Shown: in pieces, positions 6,646 to 12,600 of the stretch
Position numbering within the stretch: the first letter of the stretch is position 1
How the letters are laid out: every line of letters begins with the position of its first letter
From: Patescibacteria group bacterium
Lineage (GTDB): Bacteria > Patescibacteriota > Minisyncoccia > Moranbacterales > UBA1568
Length of the DNA: 13,476 nucleotides
Direction of reading: 5' to 3'
Assembly: GCA_030916545.1 (NCBI GenBank)
Contig: JAUPWI010000092.1
Span: 1 to 13,476, forward strand
Program-made: the position numbers and the translations under genes
Notes under the pieces: model-generated
The model's input: the letters and a program-made list of their open reading frames with translations, nothing else
Told to the model about the DNA's origin: nothing
The model's database searches: none

Positions 6646-7062
6646 ATGGCAACAGCGAAGAAACAATCAGTGAGCCGGGTGTATCATCAGTTCGATGCGC
6701 AAGGGAAGGTGCTTGGCCGTTTGGCGGTCGAGGTCGCGTCCGTGCTTTCCGGGAAGAAAAAGGTCGGGTACGCGCCGCATATCGACAACGGTGACTGTGT
6801 CGTGATCGTCAATACCGATGGTCTGGTCGTCACGGGAAACAAGCGCGCTGACAAGATATACCATCATTTCAGCGGGTATCCGAGTGGCATCAAATCCATC
6901 GCGTTCCAGGATCAGATGCAGAAGGACTCACGGAAGATTTTCTGGAAGGCGGTATACGGGATGCTTCCGAAAAACAAGTTGCGGGATCGCATGCTGACCC
7001 GGTTGAATCTCTACAAGAATGCCGAGCATACGCACAAGACCATCCATGTACAGCACGACTAA
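6646..7062 (+). CDS. rplM: 50S ribosomal protein L13
   Basis: A 138-residue L13, an early assembly protein of the large subunit. Marks: VLGRLAVEVASVLSGKKKVG, DNGDCVVIVN, KIYHHFSGYPSGIKS, AVYGMLPKNKLRDRML. Two in-frame ATGs, at 6640 and 6646, are possible. GAGAAG (6632-6637) is 8 nt from the second and only 2 nt from the first, so 6646 is chosen. L13 and S9 are paired in most bacteria; here they are joined to the alpha operon. Confidence 0.96.
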   Translation: MATAKKQSVSRVYHQFDAQGKVLGRLAVEVASVLSGKKKVGYAPHIDNGDCVVIVNTDGLVVTGNKRADKIYHHFSGYPSGIKSIAFQDQMQKDSRKIFWKAVYGMLPKNKLRDRMLTRLNLYKNAEHTHKTIHVQHD

Positions 7063-7094
7063 TCTTTTTTCTTGATTCAATAGTAGACAGCCGT

Positions 7095-7529
7095 ATGGTA
7101 ACAAAGACCGTAAAAACGAAGGAAGCAGCGGAGCGATATATCGCCGCAGTCGGTCGTCGCAAGACGGCAGTGGCTCAGGTGCGCATCACCCCGATCGCCG
7201 ATGAGAAGGACGTGACGCTTGTGGTGAATGGCCGTGATGCCAAGGAATATTTCGCGTTGGCAGCGTACCTGACCAATGCCTTTTCGCCTTTGCAGGTGGC
7301 CGGTATGAACGGAAAGTTCAGCGTGTCGGTTCTGGCTCAGGGTGGAGGTGTACATGGTCAGTCTGATGCCACCAAGCTCGGCGTGGCCCGGGCGCTCGTC
7401 AAGTTTGATATGAATTTGCGTGCCATCCTCAAAGCACAGAAACTTCTGACTCGCGATTCCCGTTCGGTGGAACGTAAGAAGCCGGGACTCAAGAAGGCCC
7501 GTCGCGCCCCGCAGTGGTCGAAGCGCTAA
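7095..7529 (+). CDS. rpsI: 30S ribosomal protein S9
   Basis: A 144-residue S9 whose C-terminal arm reaches the P-site tRNA. Marks: YIAAVGRRKTAVAQVRI, VNGRDAKEYF, GGGVHGQSDATKLGVARAL, LTRDSRSVERKKPGLKKARR, and the invariant ending SKR. The first 14 residues are a family-variable extension. It is the last gene of the operon and a terminator follows 22 nt after the stop. Confidence 0.97.
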   Translation: MVTKTVKTKEAAERYIAAVGRRKTAVAQVRITPIADEKDVTLVVNGRDAKEYFALAAYLTNAFSPLQVAGMNGKFSVSVLAQGGGVHGQSDATKLGVARALVKFDMNLRAILKAQKLLTRDSRSVERKKPGLKKARRAPQWSKR

Positions 7530-7540
7530 AATCTTGCATG

Positions 7541-7575
7541 AAAAAAACGAAGCCCCGAGTAATCGGGGCCTTTTC
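7541..7575. terminator. Bidirectional terminator after rpsI
   Basis: GCCCCGA (7552-7558) pairs with TCGGGGC (7563-7569) around GTAA. The + strand is followed by CTTTTC (7570-7575). On the - strand seven T residues (7547-7541) follow 4 nt after the stem. It closes the ribosomal operon and can also stop read-through from the convergent gene. Confidence 0.85.
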
Positions 7576-7593
7576 GTCGGTCGGATGGAGATA

Positions 7594-7627
7594 CAAAAAG
7601 AAAACCCAGGCATATTTGCATCCTGGG
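7594..7627 (-). terminator. Intrinsic terminator of the unknown-protein gene
   Basis: On the - strand CCCAGG (7627-7622) pairs with CCTGGG (7610-7605), loop 11 nt, then TTTTCTTTTTG (7604-7594). It lies 31 nt past the stop at 7659, so this gene has its own terminator apart from the shared one at 7541. Confidence 0.8.
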
Positions 7628-7658
7628 CAGTAAGGGCCTTGTGAGAGGCTGCTTGTTG

Positions 7659-8438
7659 TTATCGGATTGCTTGCAATATGCCCAGTGCTTGATCTCGGGC
7701 AACCAGTATTTCGGCAGAGAGTTGAACCTGCCGTTCGGCAGCGTCGATCAAGTCCAGCGCAAGACAGCAAAGAGCAATCTCATCTTTGAGCTCGAATGAT
7801 TTTCCCCGAATCAAATCAAGCAGTACGAGGTACATTGCTCGGTCTTTCGCTCTTTCTGATTCAACTACGCCGTGGAGGAGACACTGCATCAATCCCGTTG
7901 GCTGCTCGTAATCGACGATGTCGGCAATTTGTTTCAGCCCGATACGTCTGAGTGTTCCTGGTTTGACGGCATGGAGAAAGCCGGCAAGGAGGAGCGCCTG
8001 CTGGTCATGATCGTGATGTCTCTTCAGGCGTTTGAGTATCCTTCCCTCACCCGATGAGAGAATTTCTGACAGATTTGCGACAATCGCGGTAATCCTTTGG
8101 CGCATTTCTGGAGCGGCTTGCTTCCACAGTCTGAGGAGGATTTTCTTGATCCGTTTTTCATCGCGGGCGCTGACCACTGATTCAATGGCGAGGAACACGA
8201 TACTCATCGTGCTTTCAGTAGCACCGGTTTTGGTGCCGCGAAAAATTTTCTTCGTTACCTGGATGGCGTCTGGCGTCGTTGTATGAGTGCGCGTAGGGGT
8301 CTTTGGACCACCTTGGAAATGTTTTGACCCTTTGCGCTCGTACTTTTCGACATCTGTCAGGCCCCTCTTTGTGCGCGGATCGGGCGGTTGAAGCTCTTGG
8401 GGGGCGATGCCCTTCTTGTCGTTCGAAGCTGCGAACAT
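7659..8438 (-). CDS. Unrecognised 259-residue soluble protein
   Basis: I do not recognise a family. The first 65-70 residues are Pro/Thr/Lys/Gly-rich and likely disordered (for example QPPDPRTKRGL, GGPKTPTRTHTTTPD). Residues about 75-255 are predicted helical with regular Leu/Ile/Ala spacing and suggest a helical bundle or repeat. A His/Asp cluster RHHDHD sits at 140-145, and CC at 224-225. There is no signal peptide or membrane segment. The ATG at 8438 is chosen because AAAGGA lies 6 nt upstream; a TTG at 8453 is an unlikely alternative. The gene is alone between its own promoter (perfect consensus, 8556-8584) and terminator, with a leader of about 110 nt, suggesting high expression. It is convergent with the ribosomal operon. 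Confidence 0.75.
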   Translation of the reverse strand: MFAASNDKKGIAPQELQPPDPRTKRGLTDVEKYERKGSKHFQGGPKTPTRTHTTTPDAIQVTKKIFRGTKTGATESTMSIVFLAIESVVSARDEKRIKKILLRLWKQAAPEMRQRITAIVANLSEILSSGEGRILKRLKRHHDHDQQALLLAGFLHAVKPGTLRRIGLKQIADIVDYEQPTGLMQCLLHGVVESERAKDRAMYLVLLDLIRGKSFELKDEIALCCLALDLIDAAERQVQLSAEILVARDQALGILQAIR

Positions 8439-8555
8439 GACTGATCCTTTCAATAAAAATTGTTCAGGTACTACAAAAATTGTCTCTGTAACAATAAAAA
8501 AACGAGGACAAATGCCACTTTTTTCAGTGTTATTTCAGATAACTTTTGAAGTTTA

Positions 8556-8584
8556 ATTATATACCTAAATAACGTATCTGTCAA
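8556..8584 (-). promoter_or_regulatory. Perfect consensus promoter of the unknown-protein gene
   Basis: On the - strand TTGACA (8584-8579), a 17-bp spacer and TATAAT (8561-8556), both hexamers exact. An A-rich stretch (8586-8601 on the - strand) lies just upstream. The start point would be near 8549. The leader down to 8438 is AT-rich and has a weak AUUGU/ACAAU stem (8495-8491 with 8483-8479) followed by U residues, a possible attenuator but too weak to call. Confidence 0.85.
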
Positions 8585-8609
8585 CGAATTTTTTTCAATC
8601 TTTCCTTTT

Positions 8610-9791
8610 CTAAAAGGTTTTTTTGAGGAATTCATGGATCGTTTGGAGAGCTTCCTTTTCCTTTGCGACGATGGCCTCCCGTATTTCGGGAGAATAATCC
8701 GCTTCACTCGCATGTTCTCGATCAATGGCTTCGGGAAGGATACGGAAGTAGTCTTCTCGGGATGCCTCGAAAATCCGCATATCTTCATCGATCCAGAGAT
8801 GGGCCAATTGTGGATCGATGAATCCGTCATGGGATTTCTGGATGAGAATCGTGATAGTCGTGAGGAAGGGGTTTCCTTTCTTGTAGGTTCGGGCAGAATG
8901 GATGGCATCGAAAACGTCGGCGAAACGGAGAATGGTGGCGATACGGAGCGCGGATTGCGAGACCGGATGAGGTTCTTCTCCATCGAGCGGCCGCTCGTGG
9001 TGGTTGGAAACGAGGGCAACGAATGTGTCATCGAGTCCGTAGGCCCGAGCTATTTCTCCGGAGAAATCCTGATGCGTATTGATGATTTCGCCCAAGGTCT
9101 GATCAGGGTCGATGCCTGAGCGGACGAGGAGGCTCTGTTGTTCCGGCGTGAGGCAGCATGAGAACGGCACAAGGTCTTTTTCACGGAGATTATGCGTGGC
9201 TCCGGCCGTAAGCTTTCCATTCAGGGTGATTTCGGCCTGCCCTTCGTCGCATCGATCTTGTGAACAGAAATGTTTGATGCAGAGCCGATGCCATTCGTGA
9301 TCGGTCAGCGGGTTGTTGAGGACGAGGTCTTTCAGCGGAATACCGATCTTCCCGACATCGTGCAGGAGCGCGGCGATGGCGAGCGTCGTTTTCGGGATAC
9401 CCTCTCGCTCGAGCTCGGATCTGAGGAAATTGCCGATCGGATGCGTGCTTTCGAGCTTGCGTTCGACGATCTGATACGTGCGGATGCAGTGATGGAAGGT
9501 CTCGGTGTCGAACAGCTCGAGCAGGGTGAGTATTTCCCAGTGTGCCGGGGAAAGGGCAGGAATGATATCGGAGAGTTTTTCCCGGATGCGGGTGTCGGAT
9601 CGGAGACGGAGAATCTGTTCTTGGAGGAGCGGGCGATTTTCCGGATCCCGGAAATTTTCAAGTATGGCCTGATGATTGCCGGATTGGCAAAGTGTCCGTG
9701 CGCGGCGTTCCCGATCGAGGACGTGCTCATCGGAAGAGTGGTCCTCGATATGGAGAGGCTCCTGTTCTATGAAGGGTTTTTCTGGGGGCAT
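8610..9791 (-). CDS. HD-domain phosphohydrolase, HD-GYP-like without GYP
   Basis: A 393-residue protein whose core (about 90-310) follows the HD-GYP layout: FHHCIRTYQIVE (100-111), LLHDVGKIGIP with H144-D145, a His in NTHQDFSG (240), the His pair in SNHHERPLDG (264-265) and FADVFDAI (D292). These residues bind the metal centre that hydrolyses phosphodiester bonds; true HD-GYP enzymes cut cyclic di-GMP. Here the DGSGYP part reads DGEEPHP, so the diagnostic GYP is absent and the substrate is open. The first 80 residues are charged and the last 75 form a Glu-rich helical tail; no membrane segment or receiver domain is seen. The ATG at 9791 lacks a Shine-Dalgarno sequence; a GTG at 9842 would add 17 residues. 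The inverted-repeat element 9873-9980 lies directly upstream. It ends in TAG. Confidence 0.85.
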   Translation of the reverse strand: MPPEKPFIEQEPLHIEDHSSDEHVLDRERRARTLCQSGNHQAILENFRDPENRPLLQEQILRLRSDTRIREKLSDIIPALSPAHWEILTLLELFDTETFHHCIRTYQIVERKLESTHPIGNFLRSELEREGIPKTTLAIAALLHDVGKIGIPLKDLVLNNPLTDHEWHRLCIKHFCSQDRCDEGQAEITLNGKLTAGATHNLREKDLVPFSCCLTPEQQSLLVRSGIDPDQTLGEIINTHQDFSGEIARAYGLDDTFVALVSNHHERPLDGEEPHPVSQSALRIATILRFADVFDAIHSARTYKKGNPFLTTITILIQKSHDGFIDPQLAHLWIDEDMRIFEASREDYFRILPEAIDREHASEADYSPEIREAIVAKEKEALQTIHEFLKKTF

Positions 9792-9872
9792 AGTTTTTGG
9801 TTTTTTAAGAGTCAATCTTCGTATTTCTCTCCCAAATCTCACCGCATGAATAAGTAAGAAACAAACGCTTGC

Positions 9873-9980
9873 CGATGAAAACGAGAGAATTTCGGCCGTG
9901 AACCTCTCAAGCTTGTCAGGTTATGAAAGTACCCCTCGTACTTTTCGAGGCTTTCGCACGAAATTCTCTTGTTTTCATCG
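9873..9980. repeat. 108-bp inverted-repeat element, candidate structured RNA or miniature element
   Basis: The 22-nt arms 9873-9894 and 9959-9980 are inverted copies with a single difference (still a G-U pair in the + strand RNA, C/A in the other). They enclose 64 nt that hold AACCT/AGGTT (9901-9905, 9918-9922) and AAAGTAC/GTACTTT (9926-9932, 9938-9944). A competing fold joins GAAAG (9925-9929) with CTTTC (9951-9955) and CCTCG (9934-9938) with CGAGG (9946-9950). The element sits between the stop of the PEGA gene (10004) and the start of the HD gene. No long T run follows on either strand, and no clear target-site duplication is seen. Confidence 0.75.
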
Positions 9981-10003
9981 ATATGAGAATTTGGTATAGA
10001 TAC

Positions 10004-11479
10004 TTATTCCGCGAAGAAATTATTGAATTCAGGGAAATCAATGGAGAGAAGCTCCGAGGAGTCACCGGTATCCTTGACGAAAAAAATCTGATTTTGGCTG
10101 ACACGGGAGAGGACCTGGAGTGGCGGTCGTTCGAAGCGGATGAGTTCATTGATATTGCGCCGATCCCGGTTGTCGAGCTCGGTGACGAAGACTTGTGGAC
10201 CTTTGACATAGAGGATATGTTCGTAATCTTTCGTCCACTGGACGAAAGAGATTTTGTCCGCGAATCGGCCGATCTGCCAGATAGAGTCCTGGTCGCGCTT
10301 GGGTTGTACCTCCCAGGGACGGATGAAATAGACGAAGGTTTCGTGCGGGGAGAAGAAAAGAAGTTTTTTGCCGTCATCGGAGAATTGGACGCCGCTGATA
10401 TCCTGTTCGGCGAGCGTGCGGAGAGGGTTTTCACTCATGTACGCGTTGAAGAACGAGAGCTTTCCGTGTTTGGAGAGAACGGCGATGCGGTATTCATCGT
10501 AGACGACCAGCGTCGTCTCGGAGTCGATGTCAGCCAGGGGGACATCGGCGATGGGTCGGAAATCCGGGTTTTTTTCGTCGGCCCCGAAACGATATAGACG
10601 TCCGTTTTCGGAGCTGATGATATAGACATCCGATCCGGAAATATCATAGGCGAGGATATGTTCGGCGAGGAGCAGCGGCTCGAGGGGGCGGTTTTCATCG
10701 GTGGCGCTGTTCAGGTCGAGTCGGTAGAGCTTATCCTCGGACCGATAGAGCAAGGAATCGCGGACGGCCGGATTGAAGCGGGGGCGGAACAGGGAAAAGG
10801 TGGCGAGTTCATTGCTGAGATCCCGGATTTGTTTCGTCTCCGTATCCACTGAAAGGACATGCCGTTTTCCTTCAGAAAGGACAGGAAAGACGAGGCGGTC
10901 CGCATCGGGGGACCATTCGAGGTTTTCGTCCTTTTCGAAAGCGAAGGAGATATCGGGTTGCGAATACAGCATCTCGTTGATTTCCTGCTTCGTATCGTAT
11001 ATCTGTACTCCGATACGGTGGGGACTTTCGTGGATGCCGGCGAACAGCGTCGGCTCGGGTGACTGGAAATAACGGGTCAAATACGTCGTTCCGGGATAGG
11101 CGATGATTTCGTAATTCTGTCGAGGGAGCGTGATGTTCCAGAATTCACTGGAAACGCCGCTCCTCACGACGATGCGTTTGGACCACGTCTGGTAGCCCGG
11201 CGAACTCACTTCGATGGAGTGTTCTCCGGGTATGATGCCGGAAATATGATAGCTCTGGTTGAGACGGTTCAGATCCTCATCCGGAATCCGGATGCCATCG
11301 ATCTTGATATCGATCTCTACCGGATTGGATTTGAGCGTGATCGAACCTCCGTAGATGAAGACCCCGCGCTCGAAGCTGAAGCGGTATCCGAAAGCGTAGA
11401 AAAGGACACTGCCCGAAACGATGCAGAAAGATAGTATTGAAAGGAAAAAAAGCGCGAAACGCGGCTTGCCTTGGAGCAT
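10004..11479 (-). CDS. Membrane-anchored PEGA-domain / beta-propeller protein
   Basis: A 491-residue protein with one N-terminal membrane segment (about 8-30), then a PEGA domain (about 45-107: GGSITLKSNPVEIDIKIDG, PGEHSIEVSSPGYQTW) and a long beta-rich region (110-490) with repeated blocks such as WSPDADRLVFP, YRSEDKLYRLDL, YIISSENGRLYRFG, VQFSDDGKKLLFF, YEHILYVKGPQVFV, the pattern of a WD40/TolB-like propeller. The bulk would face outside the membrane. Such PEGA proteins recur in CPR genomes and are thought to work at the cell surface; ligand unknown. The ATG at 11479 is chosen; a GTG at 11512 adds 11 residues, and neither has a Shine-Dalgarno sequence. A -10 like TATCAT lies at 11545-11540. 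The HD gene follows in the same direction and may be co-transcribed. Confidence 0.8.
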   Translation of the reverse strand: MLQGKPRFALFFLSILSFCIVSGSVLFYAFGYRFSFERGVFIYGGSITLKSNPVEIDIKIDGIRIPDEDLNRLNQSYHISGIIPGEHSIEVSSPGYQTWSKRIVVRSGVSSEFWNITLPRQNYEIIAYPGTTYLTRYFQSPEPTLFAGIHESPHRIGVQIYDTKQEINEMLYSQPDISFAFEKDENLEWSPDADRLVFPVLSEGKRHVLSVDTETKQIRDLSNELATFSLFRPRFNPAVRDSLLYRSEDKLYRLDLNSATDENRPLEPLLLAEHILAYDISGSDVYIISSENGRLYRFGADEKNPDFRPIADVPLADIDSETTLVVYDEYRIAVLSKHGKLSFFNAYMSENPLRTLAEQDISGVQFSDDGKKLLFFSPHETFVYFIRPWEVQPKRDQDSIWQIGRFADKISFVQWTKDYEHILYVKGPQVFVTELDNRDRRNINELIRFERPPLQVLSRVSQNQIFFVKDTGDSSELLSIDFPEFNNFFAE

Positions 11480-11605
11480 AGGAACAAAACTGTGAAAAGA
11501 ATAACGGGTCACGAAGGGCCATATCGTGACTGATGGTATGATAGCGCATCTTTTTGGCTATGGAAAGGGATTTGTTTTTCGAATCTCTTTCGGATGAAAT
11601 CTTCT

Positions 11606-11635
11606 TTGACGTTCTGTGACGATGGATGGTACACT
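11606..11635 (+). promoter_or_regulatory. Promoter candidate for the polytopic membrane protein
   Basis: TTGACG (11606-11611), an 18-bp spacer and TACACT (11630-11635) with TGG before it, giving an extended -10. If real, transcription starts near 11642 and the ATG at 11626 cannot be used. A second, weaker candidate, TGGTATGAT, lies at 11534-11542. Confidence 0.4.
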
Positions 11636-11685
11636 CACGGCGTGTCGTTTTTTCTTCGATAAGGGAAAGTGTTTCCGTACGGCTT

Positions 11686-12192
11686 ATGATGGCGGGTATA
11701 CCGTTTTTGGAGAATATCGCCGGATTATCGAAGGACGCGTCTGCCGACCTGTCCTTTTTTTTCCTGTTCGCCGCCCTGAGTCTCGCGCTTGGGTTTTTCC
11801 TGGGACGCTTCAAGTTGATCAATATCCTCATCAACGCGTATATTGCGCTGGCCTTCATATCGGTGCTTCCGGAATCGGCACTCGCTCTTTCCGACTACGC
11901 AAAGCCTGGTGCCTTCGTCGCCCTTCTGGTCGTCTTGACCGCGATCGACAAGCGGCTCTTCGACCTGCATATTTCGAGTGCCGGCTCGGACCTTTTCTGG
12001 CGCCTGATCGTGATGAGCCTGCTTGTTTCCGGAATGCTGACGAGCATGCTGCTCTCGCTCTTGCCAGGGACTGTCACGAGCGGTTTCGTGACCGAGCATG
12101 TCGCTTTCGTGTTCGCTTCGCCGCTCGCATCGATCATCTGGTTCGCGATTCCGATCCTTACTCTGCTGTTCATCAATAATCGATTGAAGTAG
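11686..12192 (+). CDS. Polytopic membrane protein, function unknown
   Basis: A 168-residue hydrophobic protein with four or five membrane segments at about 22-41, 43-62, 75-88 (short), 103-127 and 138-163, and a basic C-terminus NNRLK. A short basic loop DKRLFDLH (88-95) probably lies in the cytoplasm. No catalytic motif or known family is recognised. ATG at 11626 would add 20 residues (VHSRRVVFSSIRESVSVRL), but these overlap a likely promoter and do not look like the start of a membrane protein; ATGs at 11686 and 11689 are adjacent and no Shine-Dalgarno sequence decides. It is divergent from the PEGA gene and followed 30 nt later by a strong terminator. It ends in TAG. Confidence 0.7.
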   Translation: MMAGIPFLENIAGLSKDASADLSFFFLFAALSLALGFFLGRFKLINILINAYIALAFISVLPESALALSDYAKPGAFVALLVVLTAIDKRLFDLHISSAGSDLFWRLIVMSLLVSGMLTSMLLSLLPGTVTSGFVTEHVAFVFASPLASIIWFAIPILTLLFINNRLK

Positions 12193-12222
12193 GCTGTCCT
12201 AAGATGTTCCCCTGAGAGAAGC

Positions 12223-12250
12223 AAAAAACCCTTTATATAAAGGGTTTTTT
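12223..12250. terminator. Bidirectional intrinsic terminator
   Basis: A palindrome CCCTTTATATAAAGGG (12229-12244) is flanked by six A residues on the left and six T residues on the right. It closes the membrane-protein gene on the + strand and would equally stop - strand transcripts, isolating the rRNA promoter. Confidence 0.9.
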
Positions 12251-12281
12251 CAAGCAAGAATCCGATAAAAAGTCGGGAGAG

Positions 12282-12298
12282 CCAGGAAAGACTCCTGG
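12282..12298. promoter_or_regulatory. Inverted repeat abutting the rRNA promoter
   Basis: CCAGGA (12282-12287) and TCCTGG (12293-12298) are separated by 5 bp and end 3 bp before the -35 box. The site lies where an UP element would sit in E. coli, but it is GC-rich. It could be an operator for a dimeric regulator, or chance. Confidence 0.35.
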
Positions 12299-12301
12299 GG
12301 C

Positions 12302-12329
12302 TTGACAGGGCGGTTTTGACTGCTATACT
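12302..12329 (+). promoter_or_regulatory. Ribosomal RNA promoter
   Basis: TTGACA (12302-12307), a 16-bp spacer and TATACT (12324-12329) with TGC directly before the -10 (extended -10). The start point would be near 12336. The layout equals that of the ribosomal protein promoter at 3248. No AT-rich UP element is present upstream. Confidence 0.88.
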
Positions 12330-12333
12330 GGGT

Positions 12334-12600
12334 AAGCAATCAGGAAGTCTACAGATTGCTTTTGTTTCTTTTTGTTTTTTTCTCCGGACACGCAGCGATG
12401 CGAGGAAGGGAGAAGAACGGAGGGATACTGCAACGAGTCCATTAACAATTTCTGTGCGAGCCAAATAAAGAAGAGAAAAAAGTTTCACAATCACAATTTT
12501 TTGTGGTTAGTCCTCTCACCTCTGCCTTGTGCAGGGGGAGACGGCGGATTCCTTTCAATTTGTTTTTCAATGAAACGTATTCTTCGGAATATCGTTTCTC
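12334..12600 (+). promoter_or_regulatory. Structured leader of the rRNA transcript
   Basis: This 267-nt gene-free stretch carries several stems. (a) AAGCAAT (12334-12340) pairs with ATTGCTT (12355-12361), followed by a T-rich run to 12381. (b) TTCTCC (12380-12385) pairs with GGAGAA (12409-12414), enclosing CGCA-GCGA-TGCG (12391-12402), a GNRA-capped stem. (c) CCTCTGC (12519-12525) pairs with GCAGGGG (12531-12537). (d) A UUCG-capped stem lies at 12572-12598. A boxA-like sequence lies at 12438-12451. No tRNA or protein gene is seen. Part of the 5' strand of the RNase III processing stem should also be here, but its partner lies after 16S, outside the window. Confidence 0.7.
12438..12451 (+). 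promoter_or_regulatory. boxA-like antitermination element
   Basis: TCCATTAACAATTT resembles the E. coli rrn boxA region CTCTTTAACAATTT (11 of 14 bases identical, and all ten of TTAACAATTT). The position in the leader, about 150 nt before 16S, fits a NusB/NusE binding site that keeps polymerase elongating through rRNA. Confidence 0.5.

Noticed and set aside
8592..8625. CCTTTT/AAAAGG hairpin at the end of the HD gene followed by T residues on the + strand
   Set aside because: The T run is on the + strand, where no gene ends; on the - strand the stem overlaps the stop codon and no T run follows. It may stop antisense transcription, but I would not call it the gene's terminator.
9270..9857. A + strand open frame of 195 codons
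   Set aside because: It is antisense to the HD-domain gene, whose metal-binding motifs are clear on the - strand.
9923..10597. A + strand open frame of 224 codons antisense to the PEGA gene, very Asp/Glu-rich
   Set aside because: Its composition is what the complement of the PEGA gene gives; it starts inside the inverted repeat, has no ribosome site and no recognisable domain. The - strand frame has a membrane segment and PEGA motif.
12193..12600. tRNA, CRISPR array or small protein gene in the long gap before 16S
   Set aside because: No cloverleaf, no spaced repeats and no frame with a ribosome site was found; the gap is explained by terminator, promoter and leader.
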